Part shown: positions 17,216 to 26,978 of the stretch, one piece after another
How the letters are laid out: every line of letters starts with the position of its first letter
Position numbering within the stretch: the stretch's first letter is position 1
Origin: Luminiphilus sp.
Lineage (GTDB): Bacteria > Pseudomonadota > Gammaproteobacteria > Pseudomonadales > Halieaceae
Length of the DNA stretch: 50,837 bases
Assembly: GCA_016779445.1 (NCBI GenBank)
Contig: JADHNP010000010.1
Span: 1-50,837 of the forward strand
Direction of reading: 5' to 3'
Position numbers and translations under genes: made by a program
The notes under the pieces: model-generated
The model's database searches: none
Told to the model about the DNA's origin: nothing
Seen by the model: only the letters and a program-made list of their open reading frames with translations

Positions 17216-18417
17216 CTCGAAGGCTCATCTACTGAGCACAGCGCCGGCGCCTCATAGGGAATTTCCATTAATTCAAAATAATTTTGGCCCAGTGCAATGT
17301 TTCTGAAGGCGTCGTCCTCTAGGACTCGAAGCGCTCTACTCGTCACCTCCAACTCTCGGGCATAGTCCTCCCAAGTCTTGTAATCAGCGGCCACAAAATC
17401 GGTGCCAGGAAGAATGCGGGTGGAGTAGGCATTGAAGAAGGGCACAAAAATTTCGCCCCAGCGATGGTACGAGTTGTAGATCACATCCCAGGAAATATCT
17501 AGATACAAATTGGGATAAGCATCCAAACGCTCTCCCATCAAGCGCACGTGCTGCGCCGGACTCATCGTTGTCAGCTCTTTTGACAAACCCATATGGGCCC
17601 AGACAATTTTATTGTCGGGATAGCGCTCTAGAACGTAATCCATGAGGTGTAGGAATTCAGTCGGGTTGGCGTTATTGCCTAAGTCGGAATGCAATGTCAC
17701 GGGAATGCCGCGTTCACGAAAAACTGCCATGAATGGCGCCCAGGTATCAATGCTCTCTATTGTGGCCGGCTCAGCGTTATTCCCTAACAGGGCCTGCTTC
17801 ATAATATTGAGCTCACCCGACCAGGAAAACATGCCGGGAAACTCGCGATCATAAAGTTGAATCATCTCGACGGCATTTTCGGCCTGAGCAAGATCGATGA
17901 AGGTCATCGAAAGCGTAATGTGAACTTTATCGGGGTCATGGGCAGCAAGCTCCAGCCCATTCACAAAATCATTCTTGATACTGGGAGTAGCAGAGACCCC
18001 GGGACAATCGAGGTAATAGGCGCAATTGGCATCCAGTTGCAGCACCTGGCCGATACCAAAGTAGTTAATAAACCTGACCCCCAACCGGTCAAACGTCTCC
18101 CACAGATGCTGCGCATCCATTGCCGGACCACCAAAGGGTTTGGGATGAAAATGACTGTCGACCACGGCAGTATAGGGTTGAGCAGCGCGATCAAAGCAGT
18201 AGTCTCCCACTTCGCCGGGCCTGAAATGCGCCAGCGTATGATCCGGTGCGGGCAATTTTCTCCAGTCGAGCTCAGAGGCTGGCGCCACACTGGGGGGGAG
18301 CGTGGAGGACACCACATCACCAGCACCACTGGAGTCCACCGCAGCGCTGCTGGCGCATCCCAAAACTGAGCTCATTAAAAACGCGGGTAGCGCGCGCGTA
18401 ATCTGTTGGTAAACCAT
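17212..18417 (-). CDS. Lipoprotein amidohydrolase (amidohydrolase-2 family)
   Basis: The product is 401 residues from ATG 18417, which has GAGGT eight bases upstream; a longer frame from 18447 has no such support. The N-terminus is a lipoprotein signal, MVYQQITRALPAFLMSSVLGCAS, with the lipobox Cys at 21. The catalytic barrel starts at AVVDSHFHPKPFGG (metal-binding H-x-H). It continues with VTLHSDLGNN (His), KIVWAHMGLSK (His) and LPGTDFVA (Asp), giving the ligands expected of metal-dependent hydrolases or decarboxylases of Pfam PF04909. A periplasm-facing, membrane-anchored member is unusual for a family that is mostly cytosolic. It is coupled to the OprD-like porin and probably hydrolyses a compound entering through it. 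Confidence 0.83.
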   Translation of the reverse strand: MVYQQITRALPAFLMSSVLGCASSAAVDSSGAGDVVSSTLPPSVAPASELDWRKLPAPDHTLAHFRPGEVGDYCFDRAAQPYTAVVDSHFHPKPFGGPAMDAQHLWETFDRLGVRFINYFGIGQVLQLDANCAYYLDCPGVSATPSIKNDFVNGLELAAHDPDKVHITLSMTFIDLAQAENAVEMIQLYDREFPGMFSWSGELNIMKQALLGNNAEPATIESIDTWAPFMAVFRERGIPVTLHSDLGNNANPTEFLHLMDYVLERYPDNKIVWAHMGLSKELTTMSPAQHVRLMGERLDAYPNLYLDISWDVIYNSYHRWGEIFVPFFNAYSTRILPGTDFVAADYKTWEDYARELEVTSRALRVLEDDAFRNIALGQNYFELMEIPYEAPALCSVDEPSR

Positions 18418-18666
18418 GAGTGGGACCTCTTCCTGTAAGTAAAACAATCGGGGCAGCTACGAACGACAGCCGCACGCAGAGCGTACGACAACATAACCGC
18501 GGTAAAAGCAGCGCCCAACACAATAGACTAAATACATTGCTCGCCTCCCGCCACTCCATAGGCGACAAATGGGCGCCGCAGGTGACACCGCGTATCCGCG
18601 GGCTTGACCTTGGCAACTGATTCCGCGAAGGTCTAGCCCGCATTAACAAAAATACTAGGCCGCACT

Positions 18667-19893
18667 ATGGAACTCGTTGAAGGCACGCTTAGCGTCGATC
18701 ATTTCCTGACGGTCACGCTGGGTATCGTTGTCTTATTCATTGGCAAACGACTGAACCAGGTGATACCCGCATTCCGCGAATTCAGCATTCCCGAACCGGT
18801 CACAGGTGGGCTGCTGGTTTGTATTCTCTTTTATGCCCTGCACGTGTTTGGGGGCATCAGCGTGCAATTCACTCTGGGGGCAAGAGACGTACTGCTGGTG
18901 TATTTCTTTACGACAATTGGCATCAATGCCAGTTTTCGAGACCTGTTGGCGGGAGGTAAACCTCTCGTGATTCTGCTGTGCGCGACCATGGTCTTCATGA
19001 TTATTCAGAATCTTACGGGAATTGGGGTCGCAACCGCTGTGGGCCTTGAACCGGCGGTAGGCCTCCTCGGAGGCAGTGTGTCTCTCATAGGGGGTCACGG
19101 CACATCCATCGCTTGGGCACCCATATTTGCCGAGCGTTACGGTATTACGGGCGCCATGGAGCTGGGTATCGCCTGCGCCACATTTGGACTAGTGCTCGCA
19201 AGCCTGATGGGTGGACCGATTGCCAAATTTCTTATTCAAAAGCATCAGCTCAGCCCCGAAAGCAACGAGCCTGTGGATGTTGGCATCATGGACGCAGACA
19301 AACCGGTGGGCCTGCACTATATGGATGTATTGGACGCCATACTGTCGATCCACATCTGCATCATTATCGGTGTTTTCTTTGACGAAGGGCTCGAGCAGCT
19401 TGGCGTTCAACTGCCGCTTTTCGTGAGCTGTCTATTTGCCGGTATTTTGATCACTAATCTGCGCCCAGATGCCCTGCCCCGTATCACCGGGACCAAATGG
19501 CCGGCCCGAACACCCGCCGTAGCGCTGATCGCGGATGTATCGCTGGGTACCTTTCTTGCCATGTCACTCATGAGCATGAAACTGTGGGAATTGGTGGAGC
19601 TGGCTGGACCACTGGTGCTCATTCTCGGTGCTCAGGTAGCGGTCGCTGCCACCTTTATCATCTTTGTTGTATTCCGGATTATGGGAAAAAACTACGAAGC
19701 GGCGGTTGTATCTGCCGGCTTCGGTGGCTTTTCGTTGGGTGCTACCCCAACGGCCATGGCCAATATGTCGGCGGTGACCAAGAGTTATGGCGCTTGTCAT
19801 CAGGCCTTCATTATTGTGCCTTTGGTAGGCGCCTTCTTTATCGATATTGCGAACGTTATCATCATAGAACTGATGCTGGGCTGGTTTGCCTGA
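18667..19893 (+). CDS. gltS: Sodium/glutamate symporter, GltS family
   Basis: The 408-residue product is close to the family's usual length of about 400. It opens with FLTVTLGIVVLFIGKRLNQVIPAFREFSIPEPVTGGLL, the characteristic first helices with the PEPV-GG re-entrant loop signature. SLIGGHGTSIAWAP and the matching GFGGFSLGATPTAMANM in the second half are the two inverted-repeat binding hairpins. It imports glutamate, or a related dicarboxylate, driven by sodium in the inner membrane. It is transcribed divergently from the amidohydrolase/porin pair across a 249-bp gap. Confidence 0.92.
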   Translation: MELVEGTLSVDHFLTVTLGIVVLFIGKRLNQVIPAFREFSIPEPVTGGLLVCILFYALHVFGGISVQFTLGARDVLLVYFFTTIGINASFRDLLAGGKPLVILLCATMVFMIIQNLTGIGVATAVGLEPAVGLLGGSVSLIGGHGTSIAWAPIFAERYGITGAMELGIACATFGLVLASLMGGPIAKFLIQKHQLSPESNEPVDVGIMDADKPVGLHYMDVLDAILSIHICIIIGVFFDEGLEQLGVQLPLFVSCLFAGILITNLRPDALPRITGTKWPARTPAVALIADVSLGTFLAMSLMSMKLWELVELAGPLVLILGAQVAVAATFIIFVVFRIMGKNYEAAVVSAGFGGFSLGATPTAMANMSAVTKSYGACHQAFIIVPLVGAFFIDIANVIIIELMLGWFA

Positions 19894-19940
19894 GCCGTTA
19901 GTTTGACGAACTCCGAGTCTCTGCACGCCAAAGCACTGAG

Positions 19941-21221
19941 GTGAGCACCCCCTGGCGACGCGCCCTAGTGATTTGCTCCCTGATTTGCGCGGGAGAAGCA
20001 ATCTTCACCCTGCCCTATCATGTCACACGCTTCTTCCGCCCCACTTTTCTTGAAGTTTTTGAACTCAGTGCAACGCAACTGGGTGTTGCACAAAGCGCCT
20101 ACGGCTTCATCGCCATGATTGCGTACTTTTTCGGAGGCCCGCTGGCAGATCGTTTTGAGCCCCGGTTGCTGCTGGCCAGCTCGCTATGGGCTACTGCGCT
20201 GGGCGGTGTGTACCTCGCATCCTTTCCTGATGTTTTTGGTGTCATGTTGGTCTGGGGCTTCTTTGGTTTAACCAGCATTCTGCTTTTTTGGGCGACTCTC
20301 ATTAAAGTCACTCGGGCGTGGGGGGGACACGAGCAGCAAGGAATGGCCTATGGCCTGCTTGACTTCGGCAGAGGCCTGATCGCGGCGATACTCGCCTCCG
20401 CTGGGGTATTCGTTTTTTCATCTGCGTTCCCCCTAGGTTACGACGAAGCCACCTTGACCCACAAAGGGGCCGTCTTAAAACAGGTTATTTATGGTTATAC
20501 CACTGTCACAGCAGCGGTAGGTGTCCTGGTTTGGTTCACACTGAAGGGGTTTAGTGAGGGTGATGAAAAATCGAATCAGCACTCCCCTAGCCAATTTTTC
20601 CGGCAGGTTAAATCTGTCATCCAGCTCAAAGTCGTCTGGCTACAGGCGACGGTTTTAGTCTGTGCCTATACCAGCTACAAAGCCTTTGACCAATACGCCC
20701 TCTTTGCCGTTCGGGGGCATGGCATCGACGAAATCGATGCCGCACAGATCGTCACCATTGGCGCATGGACCCGACCCATCGCCGCGTTAGTGCTAGGTGT
20801 GCTGGGCGATCGTTGGGGGATCTCACGCATGGCACTGGTATGCTTTGTTTTGTTAATCATCAGCCACTCACTTTTTGCTTTCACTGGCACTGCACTTGGC
20901 TCTCTGGGCATGATTTTGTTGAATACATTGGTCACAGGTATCGCGATCTTTGGATTGCGTGGTCTCTACTTTGGCTTGCTGGAAGAGGGTCAAGTTCCCC
21001 TGGCGCAAACCGGCACAGCTGTCGGCGTGGTCTCTGTGATCGGATTTACGCCAGATGCCTACGTCGCGGCTATGGCTGGATTTTTGATTGACCACAGTCC
21101 GGGCCTTCTGGGCTTTCAGCACCTCTTTGGCATATTGCTCGTTTTTTCTGTGGTCGGTGCAATCGCCGCTTTACAGTTTCCGAAACACGTCCAGACCCGG
21201 ACTGATCAAACCACTGCGTAG
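19941..21221 (+). CDS. MFS transporter
   Basis: The 426-residue product starts at GTG 19941 and has about twelve hydrophobic segments. The first half reads LVICSLICAGEAIFTLPYHVTRFFRPTFLEVFELSATQLGVAQSAYGFIAMIAYFFGGPLADRFEPRLLL, with the conserved GGPLADRFEPR loop of the major facilitator superfamily. The second half carries the equivalent LVLGVLGDRWGISRM. It follows gltS by 47 bases and is probably cotranscribed. Relatives include sugar phosphate and uncharacterised carriers; the substrate is unknown. Confidence 0.83.
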   Translation: MSTPWRRALVICSLICAGEAIFTLPYHVTRFFRPTFLEVFELSATQLGVAQSAYGFIAMIAYFFGGPLADRFEPRLLLASSLWATALGGVYLASFPDVFGVMLVWGFFGLTSILLFWATLIKVTRAWGGHEQQGMAYGLLDFGRGLIAAILASAGVFVFSSAFPLGYDEATLTHKGAVLKQVIYGYTTVTAAVGVLVWFTLKGFSEGDEKSNQHSPSQFFRQVKSVIQLKVVWLQATVLVCAYTSYKAFDQYALFAVRGHGIDEIDAAQIVTIGAWTRPIAALVLGVLGDRWGISRMALVCFVLLIISHSLFAFTGTALGSLGMILLNTLVTGIAIFGLRGLYFGLLEEGQVPLAQTGTAVGVVSVIGFTPDAYVAAMAGFLIDHSPGLLGFQHLFGILLVFSVVGAIAALQFPKHVQTRTDQTTA

Positions 21222-21532
21222 GTGGCGATAAAACTAGATCGTCATGAAAACAGCGACGCCAACAATAAAGCGTCGCGCCCAGCCCTGACTAAAAACCGGT
21301 ACTGTGCGCGCCGCGATATATCAGTCCGCCACTGCCACCACCGGCACAATGTTGACCACACCACCCAACAGGTCTGCTGTTAACAGTAGAAAATACGTAG
21401 ACGTCACTCCTCTTGGGCGTGGCGACATGGCAGGCCGATGTTTTACGTAGCCAATCAGATTAAATCGCGCCTTGGGAACCACAGCGCCACTAATTGCTGT
21501 AATAATCGAGCTCAAGTCATCGGGGGCAGGCC
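21222..21532. other. Intergenic gap before the NhaC-type gene
   Basis: This gap is 311 bases. A 64-codon open frame on the minus strand shows no recognisable features. I see no RNA gene or clear terminator. The promoter of the downstream antiporter gene would be here. Confidence 0.45.
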
Positions 21533-23443
21533 ATGCGAGGCAACTTCTTCAGCGAATTAGTCGTTATCTTGCTTGCCTGCCTATTGAGCGCCATGACGTC
21601 ACCCGCTCTCGCCAACCAGGAAAGCGTTTCCTTACCAAAGGTATTTCTTGAGGGCATCCCCTACGACCTAACGGTTTCCTCTGCCGGAGCGCCCCACGCA
21701 TCCTCGTTGGGGGTTCCGCCCAAGCTCATTGTCAATGACCGTTCCTACAACGCTCAAAAGAGAGGCGACAATTGGGTTTTCCTTGGGGTGGTCGCGCAAG
21801 ACGCCAGCACCGTGCAACTGAGACTGATGGTCAATAACACCCTCGCCAGCGATGGGAGCGTACCGGTGATTCCTGGCTGGGTATCGATTCTGCCGCCCCT
21901 ACTGGCCATTGGTATGGCATTGCTACTCCGCAGTGTCCTGCCCGCGCTGATGCTGGGTCTTTGGCTAGGCGCCTGGGCACTCGAGGGAATGAGCCTTGAG
22001 GGAATCTTCTACGGGCTTTTTGATAGCTTTGAAGTGTATGTGGTGAATGCGGTGGCCGATCGCGACCACGTTACCATCATGCTATTCACCTTCATGATCG
22101 CCGGAATGGTTGGTGTCATTTCTCGCAACGGCGGTATGCGCGGCATTGTGGAGTGGATCATCAAGGGGGCAAACAGTGCTCGACGGGGTCAGCTCGCGGT
22201 GTGGTCCCTCGGCCTCGTGATTTTTTTCGATGATTACTCCAACACCTTAGTGGTGGGAAATACCAGTCGCTCCATTACAGACCGGCTGCGAATCTCTCGG
22301 GAGAAGCTGGCCTACATCGTCGATTCTACTGCCGCACCGATTGCGACTGTCGCGCTGGTCACGACCTGGATCGGATACCAAGTCAGCTTGATTGGTGACG
22401 CAACCGCTCAACTGGACGGACTTGACCAAAGCGCCTACAGCATCTTCCTTAACTCGATTCTCTACAGTTTTTACCCCTTCATGGCCATCTTTCTCATGGT
22501 GCTGGTGATCACTACGGGCCGGGAGTTTGGTCCTATGCGGGCAGCCGAACAGCGTGCTCGCGCTACTGGCGTCACGGTGCCCCCAGTCACATCTACCGTT
22601 GGGCAAGATGACGAGGCGGCACTGGCCATGAAAGATGGTGTCCAACCAAAGGCCATCAACGCCCTGATACCCGTGATAGTCATGATCTTCGGCATTCTGG
22701 CGGGCCTGTATATCACTGGTGACGGCGAAACCATCAGCGACATCATCGGCTCGGCCAATTCGTACCAAGCGCTCATGTGGGCATCCTTGCTTTCTGCGTT
22801 CACGGCTGTCGTCATGACCGCTCTACAAGGGCTATTGACGCTGGACGAGATTGTTGACGCTTGGGTATCCGGTGCACGATTCACGTTCATCGCCATGATT
22901 ATTCTTGTACTGGCCTGGTCAATGTCAGAAATCAGCCGAGAATTGCACACCGCCGATTTTCTGATCGCCAGCCTTGGCGACAGTCTGCCAGCCTCAGCGC
23001 TGCCCGCGACTATTTTTGTACTCGCGGCTTTTACGGCTTTTTCAACCGGCAGCAGCTGGGGGGCCATGGGAATTCTTCTACCGCTGGTATTGCCCTTGTG
23101 TTGGGCAATTATGAATAGTCAGGGATTGGCGGGACCAGAGGGTCATCACATTCTTTACGCCTCGGTGTCGGGGGTACTGGCTGGTGCGGTATGGGGAGAT
23201 CACTGCTCACCTATTTCAGACACCACGGTGATGTCCTCCCTGTCAGCCGGATGCGACCACATGGAGCATGTGAGAACCCAGTTACCGTATGCTGTGTTGG
23301 CAGGTGCCGCCGCATTATTTTGCGGGACCGTCCCAACCAGTCTTGGATTACCCTGGTGGGCAGGCATGCTGCTTGCAGCCGCAGTCACTGCGGTGGGCTT
23401 ACGATTGCTGGGAGAGCCGGTTGAGGATTATCGACCGCAATAA
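21533..23443 (+). CDS. Na+/H+ antiporter, NhaC family, with N-terminal periplasmic extension
   Basis: The 636-residue product begins with a signal-like helix (MRGNFFSELVVILLACLLSAMTSPALA). A soluble beta-rich stretch of about 95 residues follows before the transport domain, which starts at SILPPLLAIGMALLLRSVLPALMLGLWLGAW. Later signatures are VIFFDDYSNTLVVGNTSRSITDR, PIATVALVTTWIGYQ, and near the end FSTGSSWGAMGILLPLVLPL and GAVWGDHCSPISDTTVMSS, all typical of NhaC-type carriers (ion transporter superfamily). It probably exchanges sodium for protons, or couples sodium to organic acid movement, in the inner membrane. The N-terminal soluble domain is seen in a minority of family members and may sense or bind a ligand. 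Confidence 0.9.
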   Translation: MRGNFFSELVVILLACLLSAMTSPALANQESVSLPKVFLEGIPYDLTVSSAGAPHASSLGVPPKLIVNDRSYNAQKRGDNWVFLGVVAQDASTVQLRLMVNNTLASDGSVPVIPGWVSILPPLLAIGMALLLRSVLPALMLGLWLGAWALEGMSLEGIFYGLFDSFEVYVVNAVADRDHVTIMLFTFMIAGMVGVISRNGGMRGIVEWIIKGANSARRGQLAVWSLGLVIFFDDYSNTLVVGNTSRSITDRLRISREKLAYIVDSTAAPIATVALVTTWIGYQVSLIGDATAQLDGLDQSAYSIFLNSILYSFYPFMAIFLMVLVITTGREFGPMRAAEQRARATGVTVPPVTSTVGQDDEAALAMKDGVQPKAINALIPVIVMIFGILAGLYITGDGETISDIIGSANSYQALMWASLLSAFTAVVMTALQGLLTLDEIVDAWVSGARFTFIAMIILVLAWSMSEISRELHTADFLIASLGDSLPASALPATIFVLAAFTAFSTGSSWGAMGILLPLVLPLCWAIMNSQGLAGPEGHHILYASVSGVLAGAVWGDHCSPISDTTVMSSLSAGCDHMEHVRTQLPYAVLAGAAALFCGTVPTSLGLPWWAGMLLAAAVTAVGLRLLGEPVEDYRPQ

Positions 23444-23560
23444 GGTACTCATAGGGCAAAGACCAGCGCCCAGTTTTTTTCACCCATACGCGCTCGTATA
23501 ATGGCGTGATAACTGACTCAGGAGTGATGTTGGTGTCCACCACACACTGAAGCCTGCACC

Positions 23561-24583
23561 ATGACAATCTGGACCTTCAAAACAAGCAAGGGGCGACTGT
23601 GGCATAGCGGCGCCATTGCTTACTCGCTCCTCACTTATTCGATCGGCTGGTACTGCCTTCTGGTTGGAGGCTCGGGTGGCTTTCTACCCGGCGTTTTGCT
23701 GTTGGGCCATGGCATGATCATTGCCGCTTACATGATCCATGAATGCGCGCATAACACCATCTTCAATATAAACCGTCATAACCTCCAGTTAGGTGCACTA
23801 CTGGGTTGGGTTTGCGGGTCCTGTTACGGCACCGTGGAAGACATCCGCACCAAGCACTTCCGCCACCACGTCGAAAACGATGACGTGGTGTGGTTTGACT
23901 ACGAAACGTTTTTCCGGACCCACCCACTCGTATATCGCCTAACGACATTCTTCGAGTGGTGTTACATCCCCGCGCATTGTATTTTGATGCACTCGATCAT
24001 GGTCTTTACCGCGTTCATCATTCCACAGCGGCGCCAACAAATGCTGAGGAATGTCATCATCATCTTGATACGGTTTAGTGTGCTTTGCGCACTCGCGTGG
24101 TGGGCACCGGTGGCCCTGGCCGGCTACCTCATTGCCTACATGCTGATGATTGTTGTGTTGCGGTTCGTTGACGGCCTGGAACACGACTACCCCTATCGAA
24201 CTAATCTCTTTACCGACGAGGTATCTGAGCACAAGGGAGATCTGGAATGGGAGCAGGAACACACCTTTAGCCCGATACTCTCTTGGCGCTACGAGTGGGT
24301 AAACTGGTTAATCCTGAACTTTGGTTACCACAACGCGCACCATGCCAAACCCACCACACCATGGTTTGAACTCCCTGCTTTGCATCGCGCGTTATTTGGG
24401 GAAAACCCCGATACGGTTATTCGCCTATGGCCGCAACTGGTGATGTATCACCGCTATCGCCGCTATCGTATTTTTCACGATGCGCCGGGTCTGAAAAGCG
24501 TCACTGGCAAGGCCTTTCTTCGGGCTGCACAATCAGCGCAACTCACCGGGGGAAATGCGGCCTCCTTTTTAACCGCCTTCTGA
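23561..24583 (+). CDS. Membrane fatty acid desaturase family protein
   Basis: The 340-residue membrane protein contains all three histidine boxes of the di-iron desaturase/hydroxylase superfamily: HECAH (about residues 60-64), HFRHH (about 100-104) and HNAHH (about 257-261). Hydrophobic segments lie between them (YSLLTYSIGWYCLLVGG, LLGHGMIIAAYMI, CALAWWAPVALAGYLIAYMLMIVVL). It would insert a double bond or hydroxyl group into a lipid-linked or free hydrocarbon chain using an electron donor encoded elsewhere. The stop is one base before the start of the next gene, so the two are cotranscribed. Confidence 0.9.
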   Translation: MTIWTFKTSKGRLWHSGAIAYSLLTYSIGWYCLLVGGSGGFLPGVLLLGHGMIIAAYMIHECAHNTIFNINRHNLQLGALLGWVCGSCYGTVEDIRTKHFRHHVENDDVVWFDYETFFRTHPLVYRLTTFFEWCYIPAHCILMHSIMVFTAFIIPQRRQQMLRNVIIILIRFSVLCALAWWAPVALAGYLIAYMLMIVVLRFVDGLEHDYPYRTNLFTDEVSEHKGDLEWEQEHTFSPILSWRYEWVNWLILNFGYHNAHHAKPTTPWFELPALHRALFGENPDTVIRLWPQLVMYHRYRRYRIFHDAPGLKSVTGKAFLRAAQSAQLTGGNAASFLTAF

Positions 24584-24584
24584 C

Positions 24585-25445
24585 ATGTCCCACTCGCTCG
24601 AGGTCTATCAATCGCTATGGGGCATGGAGCAACGCATACCAGGAGTAGCCGAGGACCCACCTGAAATCCATCTTGAGCGCATAGCCGCGGCGGGTTACGC
24701 GGGCGCTTGTGTTGATCCCAATGTCTCCGAGATAGGCGATTGTCAAAAACTCCGACCAGCTTTCGAAGCACTACATCTCAAATGTATGGTGAATGCTTTC
24801 CCTCATGATGTGGCCTCACTTGAACCGCTACTCAATCTCGCGGGAGAAATGGGGGCCACGCAGGTCAATGTCATTGGTGGCGTCATGCCCCTGAACCCGG
24901 TTGATGCGATCCCCATTGTGAATACCTGGCTTGCCATGGCCGAGGATTATCCCTTTCCAGTGCTATTGGAAACCCACCGCAATGGCACACTGAATGATCT
25001 ATTTTTCACGCTGGAAGTTTTAGCCGCAGCGCCCGAACTACGCCTTTGCGCCGACCTGTCGCACTTCGTTGTAGACCGGGAATTGCAACTCCCACTCAAT
25101 CCAACTGACTCTGATTATTTTGCAACGATTCTTGAGCGCTCTGACTCTTTTCAGGGCCGGATTTCCAGTAACCAGCAGATACAGATCCCCTTGGGTTTCC
25201 CACAACACACTGTCTGGGTAGAGCAATATCGCAGCTGGTGGAAGGCAGGTATTAGTTGCTGGTGCGACCGTCAGAGTGAAGATGCCACGCTTCGTTTTTT
25301 GGTCGAGTTAGGCCCTCCCCCCTATGCCATTACCGATGGCAATCAGCGAGAGTTATCGGATCGCTGGCTGGAAGGGCTGACCATACGCCAGTGGGTCGAA
25401 GCGATCTGGTCTGAAGCTCACCCCGCAACCACAACCGCATGCTGA
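24585..25445 (+). CDS. Sugar phosphate isomerase/epimerase-like TIM-barrel protein
   Basis: The 286-residue product starts one base after the desaturase stop. The barrel is recognisable from IHLERIAAAGYAGACVDPN, GATQVNVIGGVMPLN, FPVLLETHRNGTLND (metal-binding Glu), LRLCADLSHFVV (Asp and His) and later RISSNQQIQIP. It belongs to the same superfamily as the protein at 2834-3652 but is not an obvious recent duplicate. The substrate is unknown. Pairing with a desaturase is unexpected and may only reflect shared transcription. Confidence 0.78.
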   Translation: MSHSLEVYQSLWGMEQRIPGVAEDPPEIHLERIAAAGYAGACVDPNVSEIGDCQKLRPAFEALHLKCMVNAFPHDVASLEPLLNLAGEMGATQVNVIGGVMPLNPVDAIPIVNTWLAMAEDYPFPVLLETHRNGTLNDLFFTLEVLAAAPELRLCADLSHFVVDRELQLPLNPTDSDYFATILERSDSFQGRISSNQQIQIPLGFPQHTVWVEQYRSWWKAGISCWCDRQSEDATLRFLVELGPPPYAITDGNQRELSDRWLEGLTIRQWVEAIWSEAHPATTTAC

Positions 25446-25452
25446 GGCTTCA

Positions 25453-26691
25453 CTAGGCGGCAAGTGTTGCCTTGATCATCTCCAGCGCCTGGTCTACCTC
25501 ATCCAGCGTGTTGTAGTGAGCAAGCCCGAGACGCAACACACCCTCATGGGGATCAAGATTCAACGCACGCGCCACCTCAAACGCATAGTTGTCACCCCAA
25601 TGACAGTACACGCCCGCCGCCGAGAGCTGTTGAGCAACGGCGCTGGCCGGATAGCGATCGTGTGTGAATGAGAAAGTGGCCACCCGGTGCTGCAAAGTTG
25701 GCGCTCCTTGAAGTGCTAATCCGGGCACGCTCAATAGTCCTTGCAGGAGACGCTCGGATAACTGATCCTCATGAGCGCCCATCGCCGCATAGGCGGCTTT
25801 AAATTGTGAACGACGCTCACCCGTTTCGCCGGTTTTTTCTGCGAGCCAAGTAAAATAGTCCAGCGTCCCCAGCAATCCGGCGATTAATTCAAACGCCGGC
25901 GTACCAATACTAAAGCGGAGCGGTAGATCATCGGTCGCACAGCGCAACTTGTAGGCGTGGAGCGCTTCGAGACGCGCGCGCTTTCCAAACACCACCCCAA
26001 GATGCGGGCCGTAAAACTTATAGGGCGAACATGCGAGAAAATCGCAGCCCAGATCCGTAACGTCAATTAAGCGATGCGAGGCGTACTGCACTGCGTCGAC
26101 ATAGACGATGACGCCAGCGGCTTGCGCCATGGCAGTCAGCGCTTTCACATCATTGACGCCCCCAGTCAGGTTACTGGCGTAGTTCAGTGCAAGGAGTCGG
26201 GTACGCTCGGTTAGCAGGGGTTCGAGCAAAGCGGGCTCCACCCGCCAGCTGTCACGATCAAACTCCAGCCACTTCACCACCAGATCATTGTCTTCGGCCA
26301 TCTGCAGCCAGGGCGTGACGTTACCCTCGTGTTCCATACGGGAAATGATGATCTCGTCTCCGGGCGCAAATTGATGCGCCAGACTCCGTGATAACTGGTA
26401 GGTAAGAGTCGTCATGTTGGCCCCGAGAAGCACCTCTCCCGTATCACCAGTACCGAGAAAATCGGCCATCGCGGCCACCGCCTCGGTATACATGGCATCC
26501 ACCGCCACCGACGTAGGATTGAAAACACCCGTATTACTGTTAAATCGATGAAAAAAATCGACAATACGAGCAATCGTTTGCTGTGGCACCTGAGTGCCGG
26601 CCGCATTATCCAAATAAATACGGCGCTGCCCATTGTCAGTGGTTGCCAGTGAGGGGAACTGGGATCTCACGGCTTCGATAGGAAATGTCAT
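25453..26691 (-). CDS. Cysteine desulfurase-like aminotransferase class V protein
   Basis: The product is 412 residues from ATG 26691; the open frame extends 105 bases upstream, but the homologous sequence starts at MTFPIEAVRSQFPSLATTDNGQRRIYLDNAAGTQVPQQTI. The PLP-binding Lys is in CSPYKFYGPHLGVVFGK (near residue 224), preceded by the cofactor Asp and His in YVDAVQYASHRLID. It resembles the cysteine-desulfurase-like proteins of the VC1184 type. I do not see the mobile loop with a catalytic Cys typical of SufS or IscS, so sulfur transfer is unproven and lyase or selenocysteine chemistry is possible. It is convergent with the isomerase gene (7-bp gap). Confidence 0.85.
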   Translation of the reverse strand: MTFPIEAVRSQFPSLATTDNGQRRIYLDNAAGTQVPQQTIARIVDFFHRFNSNTGVFNPTSVAVDAMYTEAVAAMADFLGTGDTGEVLLGANMTTLTYQLSRSLAHQFAPGDEIIISRMEHEGNVTPWLQMAEDNDLVVKWLEFDRDSWRVEPALLEPLLTERTRLLALNYASNLTGGVNDVKALTAMAQAAGVIVYVDAVQYASHRLIDVTDLGCDFLACSPYKFYGPHLGVVFGKRARLEALHAYKLRCATDDLPLRFSIGTPAFELIAGLLGTLDYFTWLAEKTGETGERRSQFKAAYAAMGAHEDQLSERLLQGLLSVPGLALQGAPTLQHRVATFSFTHDRYPASAVAQQLSAAGVYCHWGDNYAFEVARALNLDPHEGVLRLGLAHYNTLDEVDQALEMIKATLAA

Positions 26692-26978
26692 AAAACGGCT
26701 CTCGTTACTGCTCGCCCACACTGCGAAGCGCGCAAGTGAGAAGTTGTCCACTACAGGGACCCAAAGAGTGTCAGAAAGCGAAGATGAATGCATCACTCAA
26801 CTCGGCAAAAGTCAGGGTCGCTGGCTTTGGGGTCGCGAGCGCTATTCGAAGCGCAGGCAAACTCATGCAACCTCCACTGAGCCAGTCATTTGCAGAGGCC
26901 AGAAGCTCAGACTTTTTGCACGTCTTATTGCGACATGCACGCTACACTAGTGGCGCCAATCACTATTCGGATGACAGT

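Noticed and set aside
21321-21515. 64-codon minus-strand frame in the NhaC upstream gap
   Set aside because: No recognisable signal or family feature and no supporting ribosome site.
26736-26978. N-terminal extension of the SDR frame
   Set aside because: SDR homology begins at ATG 26979; the upstream part lies in the divergent promoter region.
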